Counted from the first letter of the stretch, positions 7,882 through 18,185 are shown. The stretch: DNA of 64,000 nucleotides from Citromicrobium sp. UBA3494 (GCA_002377695.1 DFQH01000008.1:203460-267459); one strand, 5' to 3'. The notes: generated by a model from the letters alone, not told the origin. Made by a program: numbers and translations.

Positions 7882-10800
7882 TCAGGCGGCGCGGTGCAGC
7901 TGCGGACCGGTCTTGGGCACAAGGGCAATGTTGCCGATCCCCTCGATCCCCTCCAGCGCATCGGCAAGCGTCCCATCGACCTTGTAATCGTGGCCAAGCC
8001 GAAGCACCGGTTGTTGGGGGCCAGGCAGCATGAGACGGACCTGCACCTCTCCGTAACCGGGCGGCCCGGGCTGCAGCGCCAGGGCGATTTCACCCAGCGC
8101 AGCTTCGCTCTCGACGTCGAGCGTCAGGAGCATGCGTTGGCCGCCGGAAACCTGCGTCAGGGGCCGCGCAGAGCGCACCGTCACGCGCGGCGGCTCGTCC
8201 GGCGACGGGGAGTCCAGCTCCACGGTCAGCAGAACGCAGGTGCTCTCCTCGGCCCATTTGGTGAACTCCGGCACCAGCGATTCCTCGAAACAGGCGGCAC
8301 TGAACTGCCCCGATGTGTCCGAGAAATCGGCGCGCACGAAATCCTTGCCGCGCTTGGTCCGGCCCCGCTTGGCGCCTTCCACCATCGCGGCGAGCACGGC
8401 GCCGCTGCGCCCGTCGCCCCTCGGTCCGCCGCCTTCCATCAGCGAAGCATAGGTGCGCGCGCCGTTGGCGCTGGCGACATCGCGGAAGCCCTCTATCGGG
8501 TGGGCGGAGAAGTAGAAGCCGAATGTCTCGCGCTCCCTGGCCATACGGTCGGCGCGCGGCCAGTCCTCCGCCTCCTTCAGGCGCATCCGCTCGCCCGGCG
8601 TGTCGTCACCGCCGAACAGGCCTTCCTGCCCGCTGGCGCGTTCGCGGATTGCGGCATCGGCCACCGCGAGCAGCAGGTCGCTGTTCTCGGCGAGCTTGCC
8701 GCGATTGGGCTCGAGCCGGTCGAACGCGCCCGCCGCGATCAGCGCTTCGAGCTGACGCGAATTCATCGCCCCCTTGGGCAGACGACCGAAGAAATCGTCC
8801 AGGCTTTCGAACCAGCCATGCGCCTCGCGTTCGGCGACCACCGCCTCCATCGCCTTCTCGCCCACATTGCGCAGGCCGGCGAGGCCGTAGCGCACGGCAT
8901 AGCCTTCATCCGTCCGCTCGACCGTGAACTCGGCTTCGGAGCGGTTGAGATCGGGCGGTGCTACCTCGATCTCGTTGCGGCGCGCATCGTCCACGAACAG
9001 CGCCAGCTTTTCCGACTGGTCCATGTCGAAGCACATGGCGGCGGCGTAGAATTCTTCCGGATAATGCGCCTTCAGCCATGCGGTCTGGTAGGCGAGCAGA
9101 GCGTAGGCGGCAGCGTGCGACTTGTTGAAGCCGTAGCCTGCGAACTTGTCGATCAAGTCGAACAGCTCGTTCGCCTGCTGCGCCTCGATCCCGGAGACCT
9201 CCTTGCAGCCTTCGACGAAGCGGCCACGCTGCTTGTCCATCTCCGCCTGGACCTTCTTGCCCATTGCGCGGCGCAAAAGGTCCGCATCGCCAAGCGAATA
9301 TCCGGCAAGGATCTGCGCGGCCTGCATCACCTGTTCCTGATAGACGAAAATCCCGTAGGTTTCCTTCAGGATGCCTTCCAGCTTGGGATGCGGGTACTCG
9401 ATCGGTTCGATGCCCGCCTTGCGCTTCCCGAACAGCGGAATGTTGTCCATCGGGCCCGGGCGATAGAGCGAGACGAGCGCGATGATGTCCTCGAACTTGG
9501 TCGGCTTCACCGCGGTGAGCGTACGACGCATGCCTTCCGATTCCAGCTGGAACACACCGACTGTATTGCCGCTCTGCATCAGATCGTAGACCGCCGTATC
9601 GTCCCAGCTGATCGCGCCCAGATCGCAGACGATCCCGCGCTTCTCCAGCAGGTCGACCGCCTTCTGCAGCACGGACAAGGTCTTCAGGCCGAGGAAGTCG
9701 AACTTCACCAGCCCCGCCCCTTCCACGACCTTCATGTCGAACTGCGTCACCGGCATGTCCGACCGCGGGTCGCGGTAGAGCGGCACCAGTTCCGCCAGCG
9801 GACGGTCGCCGATCACCACCCCGGCAGCGTGGGTGGAGGAATTGCGCGGCAGCCCTTCGAGCTGCATCGCCAGATCGACCAGCGTGCGCACTTCGTTGTC
9901 GTTGTCGTACTCGCCCTTGAATTCTGCCGCTCCGTTGAGCGCGCGCGGGAGGCTCCACGGGTCGGTCGGGTGGTTGGGCACCATCTTGCACAGCCGGTCG
10001 ACGCGGTTGTAGCCCATGTCGAGAATGCGCCCGCAATCGCGCAGAACCGCGCGCGCCTTCATTTTGCCGAAGGTGATGATCTGGGCGACCTTGTCCTTCC
10101 CGTACTTCTCCTGAACGTAGCGGATCACTTCGCCACGCCGCGTTTCGCAGAAGTCGATATCGAAGTCGGGCATGGAGACGCGTTCGGGGTTCAGGAAGCG
10201 TTCGAACAGCAGCCCCAGCCGGATCGGGTCGAGATCGGTGATCGTCAGCGCCCAGGCCACAAGGCTGCCCGCGCCCGAACCACGGCCCGGACCCACCGGG
10301 ATGTTCTGCGCCTTGGCCCATTTGATGAAGTCGGCAACGATCAGGAAGTAACCGGGAAAGCCCATGTTGGTGATGATGCCGACTTCCTTGTCGAGCCGGT
10401 CCCGGTACTCGAGAATTTCGTCCCAGTATCCGCCACTCTTCAGCGCTTCGAATGGCTTTTGCGAAGCCCGCAATTCCTCCGCCGAGGCAAAGGACATCGC
10501 ATCGACGAGATCTTCCCGGACCTCTTCGGGATAGAGCGGTATCAGGCGGTCGAGCAGGCCCTTGCGCGCGTCGTCCGCCAGCATGCGCACCTCGCCTTCG
10601 ATGTCTCCGGCAAGGCTCGGCAGGATCGGATCGCGGTAGGGCGGCGCAAAGGCGCAGCGGCGCGCAATGGTCAGCGTGTTTGCAAGGGCCTCGGGCAGGT
10701 CCGCGAACAGCTCTTCCATCATCGGAGCCGACTTGACGAAGGCAGCCTTTTCGCTGTGTGGGCGGTCTTCCTCCCACAGCTTGCGGCTGTTCGCGATGCA

Positions 10801-11448
10801 CAGCATCGCATCATGCGCCTTGTAGAAATGCGGTTCGGCGAAATTGGCGGGGTTGGTCGCTACCAGCGGCAGATCGCGCGCATAGGCCAGATCGAGCAGC
10901 GCTTCTTCCGCCGCCGCTTCGGTCGGCTCACCACGCCGCGCCAGTTCGATGTAGAGGCGATCCGGGAACAGCGCTTCCAGCCGGTCCAGATAGCGTTCCG
11001 CGTGGCTGTTCTGCTCCTCGGCCAGCAGCCGCGTTACCGCGCCCTCACTGGCCCCGGTGAGTGCGATCAGGCCCTCGGTGCGACCTTCCAGAGAATCGAG
11101 CGCAACATGCGGGATCAGTTCCAGCGGGCGGTCGAGATGCGCGGCGCTGACCAGCTTGCACAGGTTCAGCCAGCCGGCATCGTCCTGGACGAACAGCGGC
11201 AGATGGTCGATCTCGTCGCTATCCGGCCGCGCGACGCCCAGCAGCGCGCCGACGATCGGCTGCACGCCGTTCTCGATGCAGGCATTGGCGAAGGGAACGC
11301 TGCCATACAGCCCGTTGCGGTCGCACATGGCGATGGCTGGAAAGCCTCGCTCGGTCGCCAGCTTGGCGATGGCTTTGGGCTCGATCGCGCCTTCCAGCAT
11401 CGAGTAGGCGGAAAGCACGCGCAGCGGAACGAAGGGGGCAAAGGCCAT
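7882..11448 (-). CDS. dnaE: DNA polymerase III alpha subunit
   Basis: This 1188-residue protein is the replicative polymerase subunit. It shows an N-terminal PHP domain, then the C-family palm with the catalytic triad in PDFDIDF near residue 426, a helix-hairpin-helix region, and an OB-fold near the C terminus. The length and the absence of an adjacent imuA/imuB pair indicate the housekeeping DnaE1 rather than the error-prone DnaE2. The N-terminal PHP motif reads VPLRVLSAYSML, so the usual HxH metal ligands are replaced by Pro and Leu. The PHP domain therefore probably lacks nuclease activity. It starts at ATG 11448 and appears to be transcribed alone. Confidence 0.95.
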   Translation of the reverse strand: MAFAPFVPLRVLSAYSMLEGAIEPKAIAKLATERGFPAIAMCDRNGLYGSVPFANACIENGVQPIVGALLGVARPDSDEIDHLPLFVQDDAGWLNLCKLVSAAHLDRPLELIPHVALDSLEGRTEGLIALTGASEGAVTRLLAEEQNSHAERYLDRLEALFPDRLYIELARRGEPTEAAAEEALLDLAYARDLPLVATNPANFAEPHFYKAHDAMLCIANSRKLWEEDRPHSEKAAFVKSAPMMEELFADLPEALANTLTIARRCAFAPPYRDPILPSLAGDIEGEVRMLADDARKGLLDRLIPLYPEEVREDLVDAMSFASAEELRASQKPFEALKSGGYWDEILEYRDRLDKEVGIITNMGFPGYFLIVADFIKWAKAQNIPVGPGRGSGAGSLVAWALTITDLDPIRLGLLFERFLNPERVSMPDFDIDFCETRRGEVIRYVQEKYGKDKVAQIITFGKMKARAVLRDCGRILDMGYNRVDRLCKMVPNHPTDPWSLPRALNGAAEFKGEYDNDNEVRTLVDLAMQLEGLPRNSSTHAAGVVIGDRPLAELVPLYRDPRSDMPVTQFDMKVVEGAGLVKFDFLGLKTLSVLQKAVDLLEKRGIVCDLGAISWDDTAVYDLMQSGNTVGVFQLESEGMRRTLTAVKPTKFEDIIALVSLYRPGPMDNIPLFGKRKAGIEPIEYPHPKLEGILKETYGIFVYQEQVMQAAQILAGYSLGDADLLRRAMGKKVQAEMDKQRGRFVEGCKEVSGIEAQQANELFDLIDKFAGYGFNKSHAAAYALLAYQTAWLKAHYPEEFYAAAMCFDMDQSEKLALFVDDARRNEIEVAPPDLNRSEAEFTVERTDEGYAVRYGLAGLRNVGEKAMEAVVAEREAHGWFESLDDFFGRLPKGAMNSRQLEALIAAGAFDRLEPNRGKLAENSDLLLAVADAAIRERASGQEGLFGGDDTPGERMRLKEAEDWPRADRMARERETFGFYFSAHPIEGFRDVASANGARTYASLMEGGGPRGDGRSGAVLAAMVEGAKRGRTKRGKDFVRADFSDTSGQFSAACFEESLVPEFTKWAEESTCVLLTVELDSPSPDEPPRVTVRSARPLTQVSGGQRMLLTLDVESEAALGEIALALQPGPPGYGEVQVRLMLPGPQQPVLRLGHDYKVDGTLADALEGIEGIGNIALVPKTGPQLHRAA

Positions 11449-11523
11449 GATGCCAAGCTAGCGCTCGCACGGACGGCTTCAAGCGAGCCCGGCAAAGCTT
11501 GCGGGGAAAAGCGGTGGACTGTT

Positions 11524-11874
11524 TCAGCTGGCCGGAGGATCGCCCTCTTCACCGCGGGCAGCCGCGATCTTTCTGCGCGTGTCGCGCACTTGAGACCACG
11601 CCCCATAAGCAATCAGCACGGCGAGAAATATCCACACCCATGCCGGAATATCCTGTCCGAATATGGCCAGATACAGATAGGCCGAAACGAAGAAGAACCC
11701 CGCCAGCATGGTGGGCAGCACGGTAGACCGCCCCTCCCTCGCGCGCTTCACCAGCCACGCGATAGAGGCGAGAAAGAAGGGAATCGCGCCGACGTAGATC
11801 CCTGCAAAGATGTAGGGATTGACGTTATACTGCGCGCCCAGCGCGAGGATCCACTCGTTTACCGATTCCAGCAT
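11524..11874 (-). CDS. Hypothetical membrane protein, three helices
   Basis: This 116-residue protein has three hydrophobic segments (about residues 22-41, 53-72 and 78-93) and a charged cytoplasmic tail ending in a KIAAARGEEGD-like stretch. It is not assigned to a named family. It lies 34 bases downstream of the 90-residue gene, on the same strand. Codon use resembles its neighbours. Function unknown. Confidence 0.6.
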   Translation of the reverse strand: MLESVNEWILALGAQYNVNPYIFAGIYVGAIPFFLASIAWLVKRAREGRSTVLPTMLAGFFFVSAYLYLAIFGQDIPAWVWIFLAVLIAYGAWSQVRDTRRKIAAARGEEGDPPAS

Positions 11875-11908
11875 CGCAGGCTATGCTCGGCCGATCCGGG
11901 ACACGGCC

Positions 11909-12181
11909 TCAGCCCGGATAATCCGGACGTGCGGCAATCGCTTCCACTTCGTGCACGGTGAACATCCGGTCGCCAAGCTTCTGGATAACGTGGCCACGCC
12001 GTTCGTCGGGCGTCATCGCCATCATCAGGCGCACCATTTCGAGGAAGCTGCCTTCGTGAAGGCCCTTGGCGCCGTCGAACAGGCCCTGCCCGTCGTCCTT
12101 CGCATGGATCTCTGCCCGGTCGTCCCAGGCAAAGCCGCCATCGGCCGGTTCTCCGCCATAGGTCGTGGGATGATCGCTCAT
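11909..12181 (-). CDS. Conserved hypothetical small soluble protein
   Basis: This acidic protein of 90 residues has no signal or membrane segment. The C-terminal half, EMVRLMMAMTPDERRGHVIQ, looks like an ordered amphipathic helix pair. It begins at ATG 12181 with a good AGGAG site, 66 bases after the lolD stop, so it may be the third gene of the lol unit. It is not recognised as a known family and no function is proposed. Confidence 0.6.
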   Translation of the reverse strand: MSDHPTTYGGEPADGGFAWDDRAEIHAKDDGQGLFDGAKGLHEGSFLEMVRLMMAMTPDERRGHVIQKLGDRMFTVHEVEAIAARPDYPG

Positions 12182-12247
12182 GTCGTTGGCTCCTCTATTT
12201 CTGTCATCAACGCGGGAAACCGGTACCGGGTCCGCAGGGGGGAAATG

Positions 12248-12934
12248 CTATTCCAGCAGGCCTTCGTGCAGGCGCACGACGCGGTCCATCTTGGCCGCCA
12301 GCCGTTCGTTATGGGTTGCGACGAGCGCCGCGCTGCCCTGTCCGCGCACCAGATCGAGAAACTGCGCCAGCACCTTTTCCGAAGTCGCCTCGTCCAGATT
12401 GCCGGTGGGCTCGTCCGCGAGCACCAGCTTGGGGCTGTTGGCGAGCGCGCGGGCCACCGCCACGCGCTGCTGTTCGCCACCCGAAAGCTGGCTCGGCCTG
12501 TGTTCGAGCCGGTGTTCGAGACCCAGGGCGCTGAGCAGGTCTTTCGCGCGCGTTTCAGCCTGATCGCGCGGCGTTCCCCCGACCAGCTGCGGAAGGATCA
12601 CGTTCTCCGTCGCGTTGAAGTCGGGCAGCAGGTGATGGAACTGATAGACGAAACCCAGATGCTCGCGCCGCAGGGCGGTGCGCTGCTGACTGTCCGATTT
12701 CTCCGCCGCCTGCCCAGCGATCACGATGGTCCCGCCAAAACCGCCTTCCAGCAGGCCGACCGCCTGCAGCATGGTCGATTTGCCCGATCCCGAGGGGCCA
12801 AGCAGCGCAACAATCTCGCCCGGCATTACCTTCAGGTCGACACCGCGCAGCACATCGATCTTCACCCCGCCCTGTTCGAAGCTGCGGGTGACGCCGCGCA
12901 GTTCGACCACCGGTTTCACATCACCACTACTCAT
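12248..12934 (-). CDS. lolD: Lipoprotein-releasing ABC transporter ATPase LolD
   Basis: This 228-residue ATPase powers extraction of lipoproteins from the inner membrane for delivery to LolA. The Walker A motif GPSGSGKST is at residues 46-54, the signature LSGGEQQR at 150-157, and the Walker B region with [10 protein letters not shown] at about 172-181. It overlaps the upstream permease gene by 8 bases, which indicates a coupled LolC/E-LolD pair. A MacB-type ATPase is the alternative, but the permease partner supports LolD. Confidence 0.92.
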   Translation of the reverse strand: MSSGDVKPVVELRGVTRSFEQGGVKIDVLRGVDLKVMPGEIVALLGPSGSGKSTMLQAVGLLEGGFGGTIVIAGQAAEKSDSQQRTALRREHLGFVYQFHHLLPDFNATENVILPQLVGGTPRDQAETRAKDLLSALGLEHRLEHRPSQLSGGEQQRVAVARALANSPKLVLADEPTGNLDEATSEKVLAQFLDLVRGQGSAALVATHNERLAAKMDRVVRLHEGLLE

Positions 12935-14168
12935 AACGCAGCACCTGCACGGGATCGGTGTTCGCCGCCTTGAAGGCCGGGTAGAGGGTGGCGAGGAAGC
13001 TGAGCACCAGCGCCAGCGCGACGATGCCGAAGACTTCCCACGGGTCGGTTTTCGCGGGCAGCGTGGTGAGGAAACGGATCGAAGGGTCCCACAGCTGCTG
13101 CCCCGTCACGATCTCGATGCCGCGCACGATCGGCTGACGGAAGGCCAGAACCAGCCCGCCCAGCGCGAGCCCGGCCGCCGTGCCGACCGCGCCGACGGTG
13201 AAGCCCGTCGTCACGAAGATTTTCAGGATCGACTGTCGGCCAGCGCCCATCGTGCGCATGATCGCAATGTCTCGTGTCTTTGCGCGCACCAGCATCACAA
13301 GGCTCGACAGAATATTGAAAGCCGCGACCAGAACCATGAAACTCAAGGCAAAGAACATCGCAACACGCTCCACCTGCAAGGCTTCGAAGATGGAGCTGTT
13401 GATCTGCTGCCAGTTGCGCACGATCGCGGTACCGGCAAGGCTTCGCTCGATCGGGGCCATGATCTCCTCCACCCGGTCCGCGTCCTCGGTCGTCACCTCG
13501 ATCATGCCGATGGTATCGCCGGTCAGAAGCAGGGTTTGTGCCTGCGGGATCGGCATGACGATGAAGGCGCCATCGTAATCGTACAGGCCGACCTCGAAGA
13601 TCGCCCCCACCTCGTAGCCCACCTGTCGCGGCACGGTGCCGAACGGGGTCGACCGCCCCGCGGGATTGATGACGGTGATGACGCTGCCGACCTGCGCGCC
13701 GATGTTTTCTGCCAGGCGTGCCCCGATGGCGACCTGTTCCGCACCGGGCTGAAGTCGGCTCATGTCGCCCGCCACGGTCTTGTCCGCCAGCTCGGCAATA
13801 TCCTCAGGCGTGTTGCCGCGCACCAGCACCGCTTCCACGCGGCCGTTGAACGTGACCAGCAGCGGCTGTTCGATCAGCGGGGAGGCTTTCTCCACCCCTT
13901 CGGTTTCGCGGATTTCCTTGAGCACGCTCTCCCAATTGTCGAGCCTGCCGCCATAGGCCTGCACGATGGCGTGGCCGTTGAGCCCGACGATCTTGTCGAG
14001 AAGTTCGGCGCGAAAGCCGTTCATCACGCTCATCACGATCACCAGCATGGCGACCGAGAGCATGACGACGCCAATGGAAATTCCGGCGACCAGCTTGATG
14101 AATCCCTCGCCCTTGCCGGGCCAGAGATACCGCTTTGCTATGGTCCGTTCGAAGGGGCTGAGAAACAA
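12927..14168 (-). CDS. Lipoprotein-releasing permease, LolC/LolE family
   Basis: This 413-residue inner-membrane protein is the permease of the Lol transporter. It has one N-terminal membrane helix after [20 protein letters not shown], a periplasmic domain of about 200 residues, and three C-terminal helices with the FtsX-like motif [16 protein letters not shown] single gene of this type next to lolD suggests a LolF-like homodimer, as in many alphaproteobacteria. The start is TTG 14168, because the conserved N terminus begins there and no ATG is close. It overlaps lolD and is divergent from purF. Confidence 0.9.
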   Translation of the reverse strand: MFLSPFERTIAKRYLWPGKGEGFIKLVAGISIGVVMLSVAMLVIVMSVMNGFRAELLDKIVGLNGHAIVQAYGGRLDNWESVLKEIRETEGVEKASPLIEQPLLVTFNGRVEAVLVRGNTPEDIAELADKTVAGDMSRLQPGAEQVAIGARLAENIGAQVGSVITVINPAGRSTPFGTVPRQVGYEVGAIFEVGLYDYDGAFIVMPIPQAQTLLLTGDTIGMIEVTTEDADRVEEIMAPIERSLAGTAIVRNWQQINSSIFEALQVERVAMFFALSFMVLVAAFNILSSLVMLVRAKTRDIAIMRTMGAGRQSILKIFVTTGFTVGAVGTAAGLALGGLVLAFRQPIVRGIEIVTGQQLWDPSIRFLTTLPAKTDPWEVFGIVALALVLSFLATLYPAFKAANTDPVQVLRYE

Positions 14169-14356
14169 GGAGCGATCCGCTTTGTTCGTGCTTGGCCCTG
14201 CCCGTTAGGGGGCCGCGCCTGTCTGCGCAATGAAAAGGGCCGCCTGCGTTACTGGTTCACCGACAGAGACGGTCGGTCGGCCCCCTCCACCCTTGTAATT
14301 CACCTGTCATATCGCCAATGGGGCGGCAACCGGAAACGGCAACGGGCGCCCCACCG

Positions 14357-15844
14357 ATGAACCTGCAACATCCCTTCGAAGATTCGAACGGCGACAGCCT
14401 GCACGAGGAGTGCGGAGTCTTCGGCGCGATCAATGCCGGCACCGAAGCCGCAGCGACCACCGCGCTGGGGCTCCACGCGCTCCAGCATCGCGGACAGGAA
14501 GCGGCGGGAATCTCCAGTTTCGACGGCGCTCAGTTCTATACGCGCCGGGGCCTGGGCCATGTGGCGGAGAACTTCTCCAGCGCGGAAAGCATAGCCGAAC
14601 TGCCTGGCTTCATGGCGGCTGGCCATGTCCGCTATTCCACCACCGGCGGCGCGGGGCTTCGCAACGTGCAGCCGCTCTACGCCGATCTTGCCAGCGGCGG
14701 CTTTTCCATCGCGCACAACGGCAATATCTCGAACGCGGCGGCCTTGCGCGAGGAACTGGTCGGCAAGGGCGCGATTTTCCAGTCGACCAGCGATACCGAA
14801 GTGATCATCCACTTGGTCGCCACCAGCCGTTATCCCACGATGCTCGACAAACTGACCGACGCTCTGCGACTGGTCGAAGGGGCCTACGCGCTGATCGTGA
14901 TGACGCCGCGTGGCATGGCCGCCTGCCGGGATCCGCTGGGCATCCGCCCGCTGCAGATGGGCCGCATGGGCGACGCCGTCGTCTTCGCCAGCGAGACGGT
15001 TGCCTTCGATGTCGTGGGGGCGACCTTCGAGCGCGAAGTTGAGCCGGGCGAACTGATCGAGGTCGACTTCGACGGCAAGATCCGCAGTCACCGGCCTTTC
15101 GGCGACAATCCGTCTCGCCCGTGCATCTTCGAACACGTCTATTTCAGCCGGCCCGATTCCCACTTCGCCGGGCGGTCCGTGTACGAGGCGCGCAAGGCGA
15201 TCGGAACGGAACTGGCCATGGAGGCGCCGTGCGATGCCGATATCGTGGTGCCTGTACCGGACAGCGGCGTGCCAGCTGCCATCGGCTATGCCCAGCAATC
15301 CGGCCTGCCCTTCGAACTCGGCATCATCCGCAGCCACTACGTGGGACGCACCTTCATCCAGCCTTCGGATGGCGCACGCCATTCGGGCGTGCGGCGCAAG
15401 CACAATGCCAATCGGGGACTGGTGGAAGGAAAGCGGATCGTCCTGATCGACGATTCGATCGTGCGCGGCACCACCAGCATGAAGATTGTCGAGATGATGC
15501 GCGATGCGGGCGCAACGGAAGTGCATTTCCGTGTCGCCAGCCCGCCGACCGCGCATAGCTGCTATTACGGGGTCGACACACCCGAACGCAGCAAGCTGCT
15601 CGCCGCGCGCATGGAGCTCGAGCCGATGCGCGAGTTCATCAAGGCGGACAGCCTCGCCTTCATCTCCATCGACGGGCTCTACCGCGCCGTGGGAAGGGAA
15701 GGCCGCAACAAATCGTGCCCCCAGTTCTGCGATGCGTGCTTCACCGGCGACTACCCCACCCGGCTGACCGACGTGTCGCGCCGCGAACAGGGTTCCGCCC
15801 AGCTTTCCTTCCCCGTCAGCAAACCCGTCGACGAACCGGTATAA
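14357..15844 (+). CDS. purF: Amidophosphoribosyltransferase
   Basis: This 495-residue enzyme makes 5-phosphoribosylamine from PRPP and glutamine, the first committed step of purine synthesis. The N-terminal nucleophile is Cys19 in HEECGVFG, preceded by a short propeptide that must be removed. The PRPP-binding motif VLIDDSIVRGTTS lies near residue 361. Cysteines at PCIF, SCYYG and SCPQFCDACF match the [4Fe-4S] ligands of the Bacillus-type enzyme. The start at 14357 is preferred over an in-frame ATG at 14318 because it gives a normal-length propeptide. An SDR gene follows one base after the stop. Confidence 0.93.
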   Translation: MNLQHPFEDSNGDSLHEECGVFGAINAGTEAAATTALGLHALQHRGQEAAGISSFDGAQFYTRRGLGHVAENFSSAESIAELPGFMAAGHVRYSTTGGAGLRNVQPLYADLASGGFSIAHNGNISNAAALREELVGKGAIFQSTSDTEVIIHLVATSRYPTMLDKLTDALRLVEGAYALIVMTPRGMAACRDPLGIRPLQMGRMGDAVVFASETVAFDVVGATFEREVEPGELIEVDFDGKIRSHRPFGDNPSRPCIFEHVYFSRPDSHFAGRSVYEARKAIGTELAMEAPCDADIVVPVPDSGVPAAIGYAQQSGLPFELGIIRSHYVGRTFIQPSDGARHSGVRRKHNANRGLVEGKRIVLIDDSIVRGTTSMKIVEMMRDAGATEVHFRVASPPTAHSCYYGVDTPERSKLLAARMELEPMREFIKADSLAFISIDGLYRAVGREGRNKSCPQFCDACFTGDYPTRLTDVSRREQGSAQLSFPVSKPVDEPV

Positions 15845-15845
15845 G

Positions 15846-16559
15846 ATGACCCAGGACAAACCATTCGAAGGGCGCGTCGCGCTCGTCACCGGCGCATCGC
15901 GCGGAATCGGCGCGGCCACCGCCACGGCTCTGGCCGCCAGAGGCGCGCACGTGATCCTCACCGCGCGCGACGATTCCGCGCTGGAACGCGTGGAAGACGA
16001 AATCCACCAGAGCGGCGGCACCGCGACCATCGCGCCGGTCGATCTCACTGCAGGCGATGGCATTGCCCGGCTGGCGCAGGCCATCGCAAGCCGGTGGGAT
16101 GCGCTCGACATGCTGGTGATCTGCGCTGCGTATCTGCCCACGCTGACGCCGATTACGCAGATCGATCCCAAGCAGTTCAATACCGCGATCACAACCAACA
16201 TCCTCGCGACCCAGGCGCTGATCGCTGGGCTTCATCCGCTGCTCAAGCGCGCCGATGCTGCCCGCGTGATCGGGCTCACCAGTAGCGTGGGCGATGAACC
16301 ACGCGCCTACTGGGCGGCCTATGGCTCGACCAAGGCGGCGTTCGACAACCTGCTGCAATCCTACGCGCAGGAAATCGCCAATACCGGATCGATCCGCGTG
16401 GCCATAGTGGACCCGGGGGCGACCCGCACGCAGATGCGTGCCAAGGCCTATCCCGGCGAAGACCCGCAGAGCGTCAAGCCGCCGGAAGACGTTGCAAAGC
16501 GGATCGCCGCATTGCTGGAAGCCGACTTCGAGACAGGGCACCGCGAAAGAGTTGGTTAA
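15846..16559 (+). CDS. SDR-family NAD(P)-dependent oxidoreductase
   Basis: This is a classical short-chain dehydrogenase/reductase of 237 residues. The cofactor motif TGASRGIG is near residues 15-22 and the catalytic YxxxK is in YGSTKAAF. The substrate is not evident. It begins one base after purF, so the two are cotranscribed, a pairing that may simply be positional. The C-terminal part PPEDVAKRIAALLEADF is like that of YciK-type SDRs. Confidence 0.85.
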   Translation: MTQDKPFEGRVALVTGASRGIGAATATALAARGAHVILTARDDSALERVEDEIHQSGGTATIAPVDLTAGDGIARLAQAIASRWDALDMLVICAAYLPTLTPITQIDPKQFNTAITTNILATQALIAGLHPLLKRADAARVIGLTSSVGDEPRAYWAAYGSTKAAFDNLLQSYAQEIANTGSIRVAIVDPGATRTQMRAKAYPGEDPQSVKPPEDVAKRIAALLEADFETGHRERVG

Positions 16560-16648
16560 GCGGCCTTAGGCACGCCCGCTCATGTTCGGGTAAGCCGCAA
16601 GGCCCGACAATCCGCCCAGACCAAATCTGGACGGGAAATCAGCAGAAC

Positions 16649-17008
16649 ATGCAGATAATGCAGGATGATTATGCGCGTGTAGCGCAGGAGAACAGGTGCG
16701 CCCCGCGCACCAAGATCGCCATTCCCTCAGAACTGAGCTTCGGCAAATCGCGCAAATTCAAGACCGTGGTGCACGATCTCTCGGTGGCAGGCTTCAGCGC
16801 CTCCGCCATGCGGCGCCTCGAACCCGATCAGACAGGCTGGCTGACACTGCCCGGCCTCCAGGCGATCTCCTGCAAGGTCGTATGGTGGGATCGTTCGATC
16901 GCAGGCGCGGCCTTCGACAATCTGCTGGATCAGGCCGTGCTCGACGATATCCTCCGCCAGTGGGAAAGCCCACTGGGCGGAGGTGTCACGCGGTCCTGCC
17001 TCTACTGA
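16649..17008 (+). CDS. PilZ domain protein
   Basis: This 119-residue protein is a stand-alone PilZ domain, a cyclic-di-GMP receptor fold. The two binding elements are visible: an R-x3-R arrangement in NRCAPRTK near residues 16-20 and the D-x-S-x2-G motif in HDLSVAGFSA. It should therefore bind cyclic-di-GMP. Its partner is unknown. The start could be ATG 16649 or the ATG three codons later. The 3' end overlaps that of the convergent hydrolase by 7 bases. Confidence 0.82.
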   Translation: MQIMQDDYARVAQENRCAPRTKIAIPSELSFGKSRKFKTVVHDLSVAGFSASAMRRLEPDQTGWLTLPGLQAISCKVVWWDRSIAGAAFDNLLDQAVLDDILRQWESPLGGGVTRSCLY

Positions 17009-18183
17009 TCGGCCGACACGGCTTCGGCAATCGCTTCAAAGAGCTGGCGGCGATTTGCCGAGAGTTCCTGGCCAGTCGCCCGGGGCCAGTTGGACACGAT
17101 GGCGATCACCGTATTGCTCTCGGGCAGAAGCGTGATCGACTGGCCGAAGATGCCCTGCGCGCCGAAGCTTTCGCCCGGATAGGTCCACCACTGGTAGCCG
17201 TATCCGTAACCATTGCCGAAATCGACCTGCGGCGCGCCCGCCTCTGCGAACCAGCCTTGGGGCACAACGCCCTCACCACCTTCGAGCGCGAACAGCCCGA
17301 CCCGCGCATAGTCGCGTAAGGAGGCCGACAGGCAGCATCCGCCGACGCTGCGGCCCGAAAGGTCGGTCTGCCAGAACAGCGGCTCTGCAAAACCCGCCGG
17401 ATCGACGATCTTGCGCTTGGCATATTCGGCCAGCGTCTCACCCACGGCATTTTCCACCAGCACGCCGATCAGGTTGGTCTCGCCCGTCTTGTAGACCCAT
17501 TTTTCACCCGCAGGCGCTTCGCGCGGGAGGGTCTTCATATACTCAACCACCTGATCCTCGCCGGGGGCGGGCGAGACGTTGAACATTTTCGCCACGTCCG
17601 ACTCGGGGTCGGTATAATCTTCGTTCCACTCCACGCCGGAGGTCATGGTGGCCAGCTGTTCGACCGTGACATCATCATACGCGCTGCCTTCGAGGCCGGG
17701 CACGTATTTCGACACGGGATCGTCCAGACTGTCGATGAAACCATCCTTCACAGCCGCGCCCAGCAACGTGGAGGTGAAGCTTTTGGCGACGGAAAAGCTG
17801 GTCCAGCGCCCTTCGGGGCCGAACCCCAGCGCATAATCCTCGAACCGCACCTTTCCATCCTGCAGCACGATCACGCCCGCGATGGAGTTTTCCGCCATGC
17901 TGGCGCGGATCGCCGCTTGCGTGTTCGCAGGCAAGGGATCGCCTTGCGGAAGAAAGCGCGGGTCGGGACTTTCCTGCACTTCCTGGCCCGGGAAGTATGT
18001 CTCCATCGATCGGAAACGGGCAGAGCGTGTGGCGTCGTCCCAGAAAAGCACCTCCGCACCCACAACGGGCAGCGGATTGGTAGGAACGCTGGCTGTCACG
18101 GCGCGCGTGTCCGCGGTGGGACCGGACGCGCAGGCAGACAACGCAAGGGCCAGTGCCCCGACCAGTGGGAAGTGCTTCGTCAT
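17002..18183 (-). CDS. Serine hydrolase, beta-lactamase family (lipoprotein)
   Basis: This 393-residue protein has an N-terminal lipobox (LALSACASG), so it is probably an envelope lipoprotein. The catalytic SxxK is SVAK near residue 130 within WTSFSVAKSFTS. It resembles class C beta-lactamase-like esterases and 6-aminohexanoate-dimer hydrolases (EstB-like). No specific substrate can be assigned. The start at 18183 is preferred because it begins directly with the signal peptide. The gene is 2 bases downstream of the methyltransferase gene, in the same direction. Confidence 0.83.
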   Translation of the reverse strand: MTKHFPLVGALALALSACASGPTADTRAVTASVPTNPLPVVGAEVLFWDDATRSARFRSMETYFPGQEVQESPDPRFLPQGDPLPANTQAAIRASMAENSIAGVIVLQDGKVRFEDYALGFGPEGRWTSFSVAKSFTSTLLGAAVKDGFIDSLDDPVSKYVPGLEGSAYDDVTVEQLATMTSGVEWNEDYTDPESDVAKMFNVSPAPGEDQVVEYMKTLPREAPAGEKWVYKTGETNLIGVLVENAVGETLAEYAKRKIVDPAGFAEPLFWQTDLSGRSVGGCCLSASLRDYARVGLFALEGGEGVVPQGWFAEAGAPQVDFGNGYGYGYQWWTYPGESFGAQGIFGQSITLLPESNTVIAIVSNWPRATGQELSANRRQLFEAIAEAVSADQ

Positions 18184-18185
18184 GT

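Noticed and set aside
7882..11448. dnaE as the SOS-induced error-prone DnaE2
   Set aside because: No imuA or imuB gene is adjacent and no LexA box lies upstream; the N terminus and length fit the replicative enzyme.
7870..11961. A 1363-codon open frame on the plus strand opposite dnaE
   Set aside because: The minus-strand DnaE is certain over the whole region; this frame mirrors its codon bias and has no recognisable domain.
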